Positions 53,481 to 62,368 of a stretch of DNA of 64,000 nt are shown piece after piece; position 1 is the stretch's first letter, and each line of letters begins with the position of its first letter. The translations under genes and the position numbers were made by a program. Source of the DNA: Verrucomicrobiales bacterium (GTDB lineage Bacteria > Verrucomicrobiota > Verrucomicrobiia > Verrucomicrobiales > DEV007); the NCBI GenBank assembly GCA_002698785.1, contig PAAG01000046.1:62001-126000 (forward strand). The letters run 5' to 3'. The notes under the pieces were generated by a model, which saw only the letters and a list, made by a program, of their open reading frames with translations, was not told the DNA's origin and did not search any database.

Positions 53481-54794
53481 ATGGAAAACACTGCGACGGG
53501 ATTAGTCCGGAAACTTCAAGAGGCCGGATACATTGCTTATTTTGCGGGTGGTTGCGTTCGAGACCGCCTCCGCGATGTAGTGCCCAAAGATTTCGATATC
53601 GCTACGAATGCAACACCCGAACAAGTTCTCCGAATCTTCCCCGGATCGGGAACGGTTGGGGCTCACTTTGGCGTTGTTTTGGTCCGTCGCGATGGCGAAC
53701 ATTTCGAAATCGCAACATTTCGCGAAGACGGAGAATACAAAGACGGAAGACGACCGGAGTCGGTCCTCTTTTCTTCACCGGAGGAGGACGCCAAACGAAG
53801 AGACTTTACCATCAACGGCATGTTCTTCGATCCCATAGCCGAAGAACTCATTGATTATGTAGGCGGACAAAGTGATTTGAAAGCAGGAACCATCCGAGCA
53901 ATCGGCATTCCTACTCACCGCTTTCAGGAAGACTTCCTGCGAATGCTGCGGGCGATTCGCTTCGCGACTGTTTTCAATTTTCAAATCGAAGACGAAACTT
54001 GGAATAGCATTCAGAAAACTGCCGAGAAGATCACGACGATCAGTCCAGAACGCATTCGCGAAGAACTGGACAAAATCTGGAAGAGTCCCAACAGGGTGCG
54101 TGGCTTCGACCTTCTCGTCGATAGCGGCCTCATGAAGGCGATCCTACCCGAAATCCTTACTCTTCAAGGTTGTGACCAACCACCTCAATGGCATCCGGAA
54201 GGAGATGTGTTCACTCATACCCGTTTGATGCTCACCCACCTTACGCCAGACGCGAGCCTTCCACTGGTATTATCGGTTCTCTTCCACGACATCGCAAAAC
54301 CTGCGACTTACACTTATGACGAAGAGGCCGAACGCATCCGGTTCAATGGCCACGACAAAATCGGTGCGGAAATGACGGAAGAAATCCTCAAGCGACTTCG
54401 CTATCCCAACCACATTATCGACGTCGTAGTTGGCGCAGTGGATCAACACATGAAGTTCAAAGACGTGCAAAAAATGCGCAAGGCCAAGCTGAAACGCTTC
54501 ATGGCCAGGGAGAATTTCGAAGTCGAGTTGGAGCTCCACCACGTCGACTGTCTTGGCAGCAATGGAAGGTTGGGAAACTACGATTTCATTCAGCAGAAGA
54601 GAAAAGAGTTCTCCGAGGCTCCCTTAATTCCGGAGAAATTCCTCGATGGCCGAGATCTGATCGAGAGAGGTATTTCGCCGGGGCCGGAGTTGGGAAAAAT
54701 ACTCACAGAAATACAAGACCTTCAATTGGAGGGAGTTCTTACATCTCGCAAAGAAGCTCTTGATTGGCTTGAAGAGCATCTCGCAAACAGATAG
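53481..54794 (+). CDS. cca: CCA tRNA nucleotidyltransferase (HD-containing)
   Basis: 437 residues. The class II polymerase head has GGCVRDRLRDVVPKDFDIAT with the DxD pair, GTVGAHFGVVLV, EIATFREDGEY and KRRDFTINGMFFDP; the RNA-binding region includes FQEDFLRMLRAIRFA and TISPERIREELDKI. An HD domain follows (DVFTHTRLMLTHL and VLFHDIAKPATYTYD), whose phosphodiesterase function repairs tRNA ends in some enzymes. Poly(A) polymerase of the same superfamily is an alternative; the tRNA-Ala in this window has no encoded CCA, so a CCA-adding enzyme is needed. Starts 6 bp after the M15 peptidase gene. Confidence 0.82.
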   Translation: MENTATGLVRKLQEAGYIAYFAGGCVRDRLRDVVPKDFDIATNATPEQVLRIFPGSGTVGAHFGVVLVRRDGEHFEIATFREDGEYKDGRRPESVLFSSPEEDAKRRDFTINGMFFDPIAEELIDYVGGQSDLKAGTIRAIGIPTHRFQEDFLRMLRAIRFATVFNFQIEDETWNSIQKTAEKITTISPERIREELDKIWKSPNRVRGFDLLVDSGLMKAILPEILTLQGCDQPPQWHPEGDVFTHTRLMLTHLTPDASLPLVLSVLFHDIAKPATYTYDEEAERIRFNGHDKIGAEMTEEILKRLRYPNHIIDVVVGAVDQHMKFKDVQKMRKAKLKRFMARENFEVELELHHVDCLGSNGRLGNYDFIQQKRKEFSEAPLIPEKFLDGRDLIERGISPGPELGKILTEIQDLQLEGVLTSRKEALDWLEEHLANR

Positions 54795-54897
54795 CTGCAC
54801 AACCGTTCCGCCGCGGCATCCTGTGTTCCAAGATCACCAGTTGACGAACGGAACGACATCGCTTCCGTAGTGAGAACAGCTTGCATTTTTTTACGCC

Positions 54898-56010
54898 ATG
54901 AACCGCTTCCGGTACCGAATTCGAAATACGGCGCGCCTTCTTTTCGTAGTGTTGACCATGTCGGCAGCACTCGTGAACTCGGAAGAGAAAGAAATACCTA
55001 TCGTCTGGCACGATGTAGCGAGTTGGGGCGTCGAAGGACAGGGATGGCCCCCCGGCGCTCTCAAACTGCGATACGATAGACTTCCAGCCAAAGCGGAAGG
55101 AATTGTCAGGGATGCTGTCTGGAACCTTAGCCGCGACAGCTCCGGTATTCTTTTCCGCTTCAATACCGATTCGACCGAATTCACCATCCGCTACAAACTT
55201 GGCGATGCCGGTCTCGCGATGCCTCACATGCCTGCAACAGGTGTGAGCGGAGTTGATGTCTACGCCCTTGATGACGGAAAGTGGAAATGGGTAGATGTTT
55301 CCAAGCCCACCAAACAGGAGGTCGAGCACACGATCAAAGGGCTCGATCCGGGGCTGCGCACATACATGTGCTACCTGCCGCTGTTCAATTCCACCGCCGA
55401 AATTTCGATTGGAGTTCCTGAGAACTCCAAGTTCCAGCCTGTAGCACCAAGGAAGCAAAAGCCGATCGTTTTCTACGGAACATCGATCACTCATGGGGCC
55501 TGCGCTTCCCGTCCGGGCATGACTCATCCCGCCATTCTCGGCCGACGTCTCGACTACCCTATCGTTAACCTCGGCTTCTCAGGAAATGGGAAAATGGAAC
55601 CCGAAGTTGGTGCCCTCCTCACCGAAATCGATGCCGCTGCCTATGTGATCGATTGTCTTCCCAACATGGACGGCGACATGGTCGAGGAAAGAGCACTGCC
55701 CCTCGTAAAGCAACTTCGAAGGGCTCGCCCCAATACCCCCATCATCCTCGTCGAAGACCGATCCTTCACTAACTCATGGATTTTCAAAAGTAGGCGGGAC
55801 CGTCACAAAGGCAATCGCGCCTCCCTCGTCCGCGCATTTGACGCCCTCGTTTCCACCGGGGAGAAAGACATCTACTATATTCCCGGTGAAGATTTGCTGG
55901 GCGGCGACACAGAGGGTGCCACCGATGGTTCCCACCCTAATGACCTTGGCTTCATGCGTCAGGCAGACGAATTTGAACCAGTTCTTCGTAAAGCGCTCGA
56001 CATCGAGTAG
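54898..56010 (+). CDS. Secreted SGNH hydrolase with N-terminal GxDLY-like domain
   Basis: 370 residues with a signal peptide (about 1-27). The N-terminal half is a beta domain with [20 protein letters not shown], matching the GxDLY-type module. The SGNH hydrolase follows: Ser196 in [30 protein letters not shown] (block II), IDCLPNMDG (block III position), and [10 protein letters not shown] with Asp343 and His346. Related enzymes are carbohydrate esterases or acyl hydrolases. It sits in a same-strand run with floA (50-bp gap). Substrate unknown. Confidence 0.88.
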   Translation: MNRFRYRIRNTARLLFVVLTMSAALVNSEEKEIPIVWHDVASWGVEGQGWPPGALKLRYDRLPAKAEGIVRDAVWNLSRDSSGILFRFNTDSTEFTIRYKLGDAGLAMPHMPATGVSGVDVYALDDGKWKWVDVSKPTKQEVEHTIKGLDPGLRTYMCYLPLFNSTAEISIGVPENSKFQPVAPRKQKPIVFYGTSITHGACASRPGMTHPAILGRRLDYPIVNLGFSGNGKMEPEVGALLTEIDAAAYVIDCLPNMDGDMVEERALPLVKQLRRARPNTPIILVEDRSFTNSWIFKSRRDRHKGNRASLVRAFDALVSTGEKDIYYIPGEDLLGGDTEGATDGSHPNDLGFMRQADEFEPVLRKALDIE

Positions 56011-56060
56011 ATCAGTTCTTACAACTATCCAACAGAAAACCCAAAAGCCCACAACCTGCC

Positions 56061-57077
56061 ATGCTCCAATTTATAATCATCGGGATCATCGTCCTGATCG
56101 TCATTGTCATTTTCCTGATCCTCGCGAAGTTCATCGGGATCTGGATTCGTGCTCGCGTATCGAACGCACCGGTTGGTCTTCTCAATCTGGTCGCCATGTG
56201 GATTCGGAAAGTGCCACCAGCACTCATCGTAGATAGTCGAATTACAGCAGCAAAGGCTGGCCTCGATTTCTCTACCGACCAACTCGAAGCCCACTATCTT
56301 GCAGGAGGTCACATCGACGACGTTGTGCTCGCGATGATCGCCGCTGACAAAGCCGCCATCCCTCTCGCTTTTGATCGTGCCTGCGCTATTGACCTTGCTG
56401 TGAAAGGAACCACCAAGACTGTTCTCGAGGCGGTTCGAACATCAATTAACCCTGCAGTGATCGATTGTCCCGGAGGCGGCGGAAAAATCGATGCAGTTGC
56501 TCGCGACGGTATTCAACTCCGCGCACGAGCACGAGTCACCGTGCGAACAAATCTCGACCGCTTCGTCGGCGGTGCGACAGAAGAGACAATTATCGCTCGT
56601 GTAAACGAAGGAATCGTGACCTCCATTGGTTCCGCCTCTTCCCACAAAGACGTGCTGGAGAACCCTGACCATATTTCAAAACGCGTTCTTGAGCGTGGCC
56701 TTGACGCGAACACAGCATTCGAGATCCTTTCCATCGATATCGCCGACGTAGACGTGGGCGACAACATTGGAGCGACCCTGCAAAAGAGCCAGGCCGAAGC
56801 CGACAAAGACGTCGCCCAGGCGAAAGCCGAGGTTCGTCGCGCAGCCGCCGTTGCCACGGAACAGGAAATGGCCGCACGCACTCAGGAAATGCGCGCCAAA
56901 CTCGTCGAAGCCGAAGCACAGGTGCCCATGGCTATGGCCGAGGCATTCCGTAGCGGAAATCTCGGTGTAATGGACTACGCCCGCTATCGCAACATCACTG
57001 CTGACACTGAAATGCGTTCAAGCATTGCCGAAGAAGTCAGCGAAGATGAAGACGAAGACGGCAATCCGCATAACTAG
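56061..57077 (+). CDS. floA: Flotillin-like protein FloA
   Basis: 338 residues. An N-terminal membrane segment ([20 protein letters not shown], about 2-21) anchors a SPFH-type domain starting [21 protein letters not shown] and containing [19 protein letters not shown] and [20 protein letters not shown]. The C-terminal part is Ala/Glu/Lys-rich coiled coil ([20 protein letters not shown]). FloA organises functional membrane microdomains and membrane fluidity. The usual NfeD partner is not adjacent; instead a short proline-rich membrane protein gene follows after 27 bp. Confidence 0.94.
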   Translation: MLQFIIIGIIVLIVIVIFLILAKFIGIWIRARVSNAPVGLLNLVAMWIRKVPPALIVDSRITAAKAGLDFSTDQLEAHYLAGGHIDDVVLAMIAADKAAIPLAFDRACAIDLAVKGTTKTVLEAVRTSINPAVIDCPGGGGKIDAVARDGIQLRARARVTVRTNLDRFVGGATEETIIARVNEGIVTSIGSASSHKDVLENPDHISKRVLERGLDANTAFEILSIDIADVDVGDNIGATLQKSQAEADKDVAQAKAEVRRAAAVATEQEMAARTQEMRAKLVEAEAQVPMAMAEAFRSGNLGVMDYARYRNITADTEMRSSIAEEVSEDEDEDGNPHN

Positions 57078-57104
57078 TCGGAAAGCACCTGACGAACATC
57101 TCTC

Positions 57105-57635
57105 ATGGAAGACTTCCCTTGGCATATCGTTGTTGTTGTATTCATCCTATTCATAGGATGGGTACGCAACCAGATCCGGGAAGCGGCAGAAGCCAGGAGA
57201 GAACGGCGTGCAGCAAAAAAAGCCGAAGAATTGGCGAGTCGCAGGTCTGGCCGTTCTCCACAAAGCACGCCACGCCAGAGCACCCCACCGCCACAACCTC
57301 AGCAACCGAAATCATTTCGTGACTTGTTCGAGGAAATGCAGCGGCAAATGGAGGCAAGCCAGCCCCCACCGCCCCGCGCATCCGGTCCGCCGCCTGTTCC
57401 GCGCTCCGCGCAAAAGCCCAAGACTCCGCCACCACCGCCGAAGGAGGAGGTTCCTGTTGTTGCTCCCTTACCAGGAGCAATCTCTGGTCCTCCCCTGAAA
57501 ACCAAGAGAAGGAAACGGAAAAGCGAGTTGGCGAAAGCACTCACTGGAAAGCTGAAGGACGGCAAGCAGCTCACGAATGCTCTTATCTTGAAGGAGATTC
57601 TCGATTCCCCTCGATCACTCCGCCCCATGGACTGA
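57105..57635 (+). CDS. Proline-rich single-pass membrane protein next to floA
   Basis: 176 residues: an N-terminal membrane segment (about 5-20, PWHIVVVVFILFIGWV), a basic helix rich in Arg/Lys/Ala (about 22-48), a long Pro/Gln/Ser linker (about 50-140) containing one short helix FRDLFEEMQRQMEAS, and a basic C-terminal helix ending LTNALILKEILDSPRSLRPM. That terminal motif (LI-x-x-EIL-x-x-P-x-[AS]-LRP) recurs, to my memory, at the end of many PVC hypothetical proteins, but I know no function. Position 27 bp after floA suggests co-expression and a role in FloA membrane domains; this is inference. Confidence 0.7.
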   Translation: MEDFPWHIVVVVFILFIGWVRNQIREAAEARRERRAAKKAEELASRRSGRSPQSTPRQSTPPPQPQQPKSFRDLFEEMQRQMEASQPPPPRASGPPPVPRSAQKPKTPPPPPKEEVPVVAPLPGAISGPPLKTKRRKRKSELAKALTGKLKDGKQLTNALILKEILDSPRSLRPMD

Positions 57636-57637
57636 AG

Positions 57638-58822
57638 TCACAGCACTTCGCGGATGATTCCGGGGGATACGAATCCTATCAAGGCAACTAAGGCCCCTGC
57701 CACGATCAGGCTTGAGACGACGACAAAGATCGATTCAAATCCTACGAGAGCCCTCAACACGATCGGGTCGGCTCCCAAAACTCTAAGTTGGCGAAACTCA
57801 TCGCTTCTCAGTCGATACGATAAAAGGAAGACCAAAGCACCAATCGCTAGAGTCGCTACTCCGATCGCAAACAGCAGCCAGAGCACCAGCTTCTGCACGC
57901 TGAATACTGTCTCGAACAACTCATTCATCTCTTCCTTTGGAGAGATCAATTGGAGCAGTTCCGAGGAAACATAGCGCCCTTTCACGATGGCCTGGGCCTT
58001 CGCATCCCTTGGCAGAATCACTGCTGCGGTGAGCGGAAAGTCCCCCGTATCCCCATGGAAATGAAACGAGTCTGCATTCTCCGGGGTGATCTCGTTATAC
58101 TCAACGACTGAGGCGTTCAGGCGAATTACCCCACCCTCTTCTTCTTCCAGATTCAGGCGCTCTTTCTCCTCCGTCTTCTCTGCTTCCTGGTGCCCGTGCC
58201 CAAGCCCGCCTATCACCCAGCACGTTTTTACATCGACAAAAATGGCTTCGTCGTCAGGAGAACCCGAAGGCTCCAGAATTCCGACCACATTCATTTTCAA
58301 AGGATACACCCCCGCCAGATCAAACAGCGCTTCCGGAGAAGAAATGATCGCATCCCCGATCTCAACCCCGGTTCCTTCCGCTACAGCAGATCCCACCACA
58401 CATTCACCCAACCGTATCAGCTGTCTCCCCTCACCAACCCGCAATTCACGAAACGAAAAGTAGTCCAGGCTAGTTCCCACGATTCGGTATTCTCCCGATG
58501 AATACTTTGCGTGGATCGGTATTGCCGTCACCAGTCCATCGTCGCCGATTGTCTGCACTTCTCCGCTCGGCAGGGTTCCGATCTGAGGTTTTGTAAAATA
58601 CAATCCGTTGAACACCAACTCCAGAGCACTCCCCGTCTTTCCGAGCAACAACGGAGTAGACTCAGCACGTTCCCTCAAATGGATTTCTACCTGACTGACG
58701 ACCACCCCAATCGCTGCGGGCAAAAGCCACACCAGCGAAAACGCAGAAACAAGCAGCATGGTTTTCGTCCGATTTCGGACAAGGTATTTCCACCCTAGGA
58801 AAAATACGCCCTTCCAGTTCAC
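57638..58822 (-). CDS. ABC transporter permease (FtsX/MacB type)
   Basis: 394 residues. One N-terminal membrane helix (about 21-45), a large extracytoplasmic domain (about 46-290), and three C-terminal helices (around LVLWLLFAIGVATLAIGALV, ALVGFESIFVVVSSLIVAGA and following). The short C-terminal FtsX-type core (LRSDEFRQLRVLGADP coupling helix) identifies the family. The start ATG overlaps the ATP-binding gene stop by 4 bp. Such permeases usually move lipids, lipoproteins, antibiotics or transmit mechanical signals rather than import solutes. It converges on the 57105 gene with a 2-bp gap. Confidence 0.87.
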   Translation of the reverse strand: MNWKGVFFLGWKYLVRNRTKTMLLVSAFSLVWLLPAAIGVVVSQVEIHLRERAESTPLLLGKTGSALELVFNGLYFTKPQIGTLPSGEVQTIGDDGLVTAIPIHAKYSSGEYRIVGTSLDYFSFRELRVGEGRQLIRLGECVVGSAVAEGTGVEIGDAIISSPEALFDLAGVYPLKMNVVGILEPSGSPDDEAIFVDVKTCWVIGGLGHGHQEAEKTEEKERLNLEEEEGGVIRLNASVVEYNEITPENADSFHFHGDTGDFPLTAAVILPRDAKAQAIVKGRYVSSELLQLISPKEEMNELFETVFSVQKLVLWLLFAIGVATLAIGALVFLLSYRLRSDEFRQLRVLGADPIVLRALVGFESIFVVVSSLIVAGALVALIGFVSPGIIREVL

Positions 58823-59487
58823 GACGCCGCCCCCTTCCTCAGTTCGGGCATGTCGACTACTCGGTCAAACTTCGGTAAGAGAACTGGATCGTGCGTGATC
58901 ATCAGAACCGTTGCCTCGATCCTTCGCGCCTCCTCTAAAAGTAGTTCAACGCTCTTGTCCTGATTTTCTGGATCCAGGTTACCCGTCGGTTCGTCAGCGA
59001 GCACCAAAGGTGGTTCCGTCACCAGGCCCCGGCACAAAGCAGCTCTCTGCCTTTCTCCCTGCGACAACCGGTCGGGAAAATCATCCAGCAGTTCCTCGAT
59101 CCCAGCACGTCCCGCCAACGATTGGCATCTCTCCCCTAAACCGGCGGGCTCATCGTAGCTCTTCCCAATCCGGTAGGGCAACCCGATGTTCTCCCTCACC
59201 GTGAGATAATCCAAAAGTTCGAAACTCTGCGGCACCAGCCCGATGTTACCTAACCGATACCGCTGCCTGTCTGATACAGGCATCTCGGCTGGCCGAAACT
59301 CCCCCACTTGAATCTCCCCCGAAGAAGGAATCAGATTTCCGGCAATCAAATTCAGAAAAGTCGATTTTCCACAACCACTCGGTCCTACCAAAGCAACCGC
59401 CTCACCTTTCTTTGCGCAAAACTCCGGGATGCGCAGCGTGAACCTCTCCCCCGGATACGTAAACTCGATATCGCGGCACTCAATCAT
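58819..59487 (-). CDS. ABC transporter ATP-binding protein (LolD/MacB-like)
   Basis: 222 residues. Walker A GPSGCGKST (35-43), Q-loop LVPQSFELLDYLTV (about 84-97), signature LSQGERQRAALCRGL (141-155), Walker B PLVLADEPTGNLD (160-172) and switch His in LMITHDP. The size and motif spacing match the LolD/FtsE/MacB group. It is the middle gene of a unit with 4-bp overlaps at both ends (ATGA type), so it powers the permease at 57638 and acts with the exported protein from 59484. Substrate unknown. Confidence 0.93.
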   Translation of the reverse strand: MIECRDIEFTYPGERFTLRIPEFCAKKGEAVALVGPSGCGKSTFLNLIAGNLIPSSGEIQVGEFRPAEMPVSDRQRYRLGNIGLVPQSFELLDYLTVRENIGLPYRIGKSYDEPAGLGERCQSLAGRAGIEELLDDFPDRLSQGERQRAALCRGLVTEPPLVLADEPTGNLDPENQDKSVELLLEEARRIEATVLMITHDPVLLPKFDRVVDMPELRKGAAS

Positions 59488-60677
59488 AGCTGTGGCGAAG
59501 CCACTCGGCGGGTTGTTTTCTGGACGCGCTCCTCATTCAAGAGTTCAAGGTCCGACATTTTCCAAGTCCCTTCAACCGCATCTACCGTGATCTCTGCCTC
59601 ATACTTATTGGTACGTTCGTGAGTATGGCCCCAGTGGGTAACCTCTCCGATGGTTACCCATTCTGTATGAGCCTGAAAAGCATTCGTGTCACCTACCAAT
59701 CCCTCCATCTTCGCCTCCCTGAGTGCTATCTCATACACCCGCACCCGCGCACCACCCACATTTTCCAGTTCCAGAGAATTCCGAATTTCCAGGTACACGC
59801 GCTCCAGGAGTGCTCCCTCTATGCTCTTCTCGAGCGTGTCGTAAATGTTCGATTCATCCCGAAAATCAAAGGCATGATACGTGTTTCGTAGAAGTGCATA
59901 AACGATCTCATCCACTTCTTTCGCAGCAGGCGCTTCCAGTGTCTCGGTTCGAATCCGTATCGCAAGAAAACCTAGAACCAAACTCCCGACCATTAGGAAC
60001 AGGATCCACTTCGGAGACTCCATTTTTTTCCGCACCACAACGATCGAACCTGCGATCAGACCAATCAGCGCGATGGGGAGAAAGAACTTCAAGGGAGCCG
60101 CACGAACCACCCTGACCTCCGGCACCGAAAGAAGCTTTGGAGCCTCGATTCCGTCGATCATGCTCCAGCTCGCTTTCTTGTTCTCTGGAGTAACGAATCG
60201 CGCTGCCGGCGGCCCCCGGCTCGCAATTTCGATCGGCAAACGCTCTTGGCCAGGAGCAAACCAAAGCCACTCGATTTCCAACTCTGTTACATCGCGCGCC
60301 ACCGAAGAAAGCGTCACACCAACAAGCGCGTCATTCACCGGAATATTTTCCCGCTCGTCCTCCACATATCCTGTCACCGGGTCTTGCACCAGAAACCTGG
60401 CCGTTTGATCGGTGAAATCGAAACTCTGCCCACCAGCATTCAGATTCACCCCAGATCGAAGGAGCGTTTTCACATTCTCCAGAATTTGCCTCTTCATTTC
60501 CGGAGTCACCATTTCTCCATCGATTTTCCAGGCCTCCCTGAATGCAGAAACCTCCACAAGCGCTTCCAACCGCACCTCAAATGGTTCGACTCCGATGAAA
60601 CCACGTACTCCCTCCCCAGCACCCTGGACCGCCCTGAACAACATCAGGCATACAAAAACGCAGACAAAAATTCGCAC
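59484..60677 (-). CDS. Hypothetical membrane protein heading the ABC unit
   Basis: 397 residues. Signal peptide (about 1-19), an external beta-rich domain (about 20-205) with VEPFEVRLEALVEVSAFREA and VSSVARDVTELEIEWLW-like strands, two membrane helices (about 208-228 and 236-256), then a soluble C-terminal domain (about 265-397) with LEKSIEGALLERVYLEIRNS and TVDAVEGTWKMSDLELLNEE. I do not recognise a family. It is the first gene of the three-gene ABC unit and overlaps the ATPase start by 4 bp, so it is probably a substrate-binding or coupling subunit, or the exported substrate's handler. Confidence 0.75.
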   Translation of the reverse strand: MRIFVCVFVCLMLFRAVQGAGEGVRGFIGVEPFEVRLEALVEVSAFREAWKIDGEMVTPEMKRQILENVKTLLRSGVNLNAGGQSFDFTDQTARFLVQDPVTGYVEDERENIPVNDALVGVTLSSVARDVTELEIEWLWFAPGQERLPIEIASRGPPAARFVTPENKKASWSMIDGIEAPKLLSVPEVRVVRAAPLKFFLPIALIGLIAGSIVVVRKKMESPKWILFLMVGSLVLGFLAIRIRTETLEAPAAKEVDEIVYALLRNTYHAFDFRDESNIYDTLEKSIEGALLERVYLEIRNSLELENVGGARVRVYEIALREAKMEGLVGDTNAFQAHTEWVTIGEVTHWGHTHERTNKYEAEITVDAVEGTWKMSDLELLNEERVQKTTRRVASPQL

Positions 60678-60820
60678 CCCGGAATCAATACGGTCGAACG
60701 CATTACGTCAACTACGCCAATCCCGCCCTGGATAAGGATCTTTTTCACCTTTTTCCTTTAATGCGGCGCTTGATTCAGTTGCGGTTCTTTGCTTTGCTTC
60801 CCGTTCACACTTTTTTGACT

Positions 60821-62362
60821 ATGCGAAAGACTCAGATTGCCTTGCTCGCCACTTCAGCCCTCGTGACGTCCGGCTATTCCGCAGAGGAAGTCGACTTCAT
60901 GACACAGGTAAAGCCTTTGATTGAAGGCACCTGCATCCACTGCCATGGCCCCGAAAAGCAGGAAGGCGAATACCGAATGGATACCATGGAAGCCGCTATC
61001 GCCGGCGGAGAGTCTTGGCCCGATGAAACCATCGTAGCAGGTGATTCCGACGCCAGCGCAGTGTACTGGATGACCGCCGAGCCGCACGACAGCCCGGACA
61101 TCATGCCTCCCAAGAAGCCCCTCACCATCGAGCAGCAGGAAATCCTGAAGAACTGGATCGATCAGGGCGCGAAGTGGCCCGAAGGCGTCACTCTTGAAGA
61201 GAAGCCTCGCATGGACTTCAAAAACAACATCCAGCCTCTCCTGACCAAAGGCGGACCTTTCAATGAGCAAGAGCACATGTTCCTTCGCCTCTGGGTAGAG
61301 CAGGGCGCAGTTTGGCCAGAGGGCTTTTCTCTCGGCGGAGCAGCCGCTGCGGAAGAAGAAGGCGGAATGGCTGACAATCTCGATCTCATCAAAACGATTC
61401 GTGAGAAGATCCTGGAGACATCGACCGAAAAAGCTGAGGCCGACATGAAGGATTACACCGGCGAAATTCCCAAGACCGGTGAAAAATTCGAAATGGTCGC
61501 CCTTCCCGGCGGTCAGTTTCTCATGGGCAGCCCCGGTGATGAAGCGGGACGTTTCGAAGACGAAGGTCCCCAGCACAAAGTCGAAATTGCTCCCTTCTGG
61601 ATGGGCAAATTCGAAGTTACATGGAACATGTATGAGCCGTTCATGATCACGGGCGTAGCGCGTAACAAAGATGGATCTCCCGAAAGCATTCCTGAAGACG
61701 CCGAACCTGTAGACGTCGTTTCCAGCCCGACTACCCCATACACCGAGATGAGCTTTGGTATGGGCACCGACGGCTACCCAGCGATTTGCATGACCCAGCA
61801 CGCAGCCAACAAATTCTGTCAATGGCTCAGTGCACAGACCGGCCACTACTACCGCCTTCCTACCGAAGCCGAGTGGGAATACGCTTGCCGCGACGGAACA
61901 ACTTCCGCTTTCTCCTGCCCGGAGGACCAACTCGCAGACTTCGCAGTCATGGACCCCGAGCAGGTCCGTGTAGGGTATGAAAAAGTCGGCACGAAAAAGC
62001 CCAATCCATGGGGCCTCTTCGACATGCACGGAAACGTTATGGAATGGTGCCTCGACCAATACATCGAAGACGCCTATGCCAAATACGAAGGCAAAACTGT
62101 CCAGAATCCACTCGAGATTCCCACCACTCTCTATCCACGCGTAGCCCGTGGCGGTTCCTGGTATGACCCACCAGAAGAACTCCGCTCCGCACGCCGCATT
62201 TTCTCTGACGAGAACTGGAAAGTGCAGGACCCACAGCTTCCCAAGTCCATCTGGTATCACACAGACGCCCACTGGCTTGGTTTCCGCATCGTCCGCCCTC
62301 TCGAGGTTCCGGAAGCCGAAACCATGAACATCCATTGGAACTTCGGTCGCGGTCAGGAGTAA
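60821..62362 (+). CDS. Cytochrome-c/formylglycine-enzyme-fold fusion protein
   Basis: Start placed at 60821, where a signal peptide begins; 513 residues. An N-terminal planctomycete-type cytochrome module has heme motif CIHCH (38-42) and IMPPKKPLTIEQQEILKNWI. A second, shortened copy follows (about 129-165, FKNNIQPLLTKGG then LRLWVEQGAVWPEG) lacking CxxCH. The C-terminal 300 residues are a SUMF1/FGE-sulfatase domain: LPGGQFLMGSPGDEAGRFED, RLPTEAEWEYACRDG, GLFDMHGNVMEWC and VARGGSWYDP, ending GFRIVRP. The cysteine pair needed for formylglycine formation after GGS is missing, so it is not expected to activate sulfatases. ApbE follows after 6 bp. Confidence 0.9.
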   Translation: MRKTQIALLATSALVTSGYSAEEVDFMTQVKPLIEGTCIHCHGPEKQEGEYRMDTMEAAIAGGESWPDETIVAGDSDASAVYWMTAEPHDSPDIMPPKKPLTIEQQEILKNWIDQGAKWPEGVTLEEKPRMDFKNNIQPLLTKGGPFNEQEHMFLRLWVEQGAVWPEGFSLGGAAAAEEEGGMADNLDLIKTIREKILETSTEKAEADMKDYTGEIPKTGEKFEMVALPGGQFLMGSPGDEAGRFEDEGPQHKVEIAPFWMGKFEVTWNMYEPFMITGVARNKDGSPESIPEDAEPVDVVSSPTTPYTEMSFGMGTDGYPAICMTQHAANKFCQWLSAQTGHYYRLPTEAEWEYACRDGTTSAFSCPEDQLADFAVMDPEQVRVGYEKVGTKKPNPWGLFDMHGNVMEWCLDQYIEDAYAKYEGKTVQNPLEIPTTLYPRVARGGSWYDPPEELRSARRIFSDENWKVQDPQLPKSIWYHTDAHWLGFRIVRPLEVPEAETMNIHWNFGRGQE

Positions 62363-62368
62363 TCGCCT

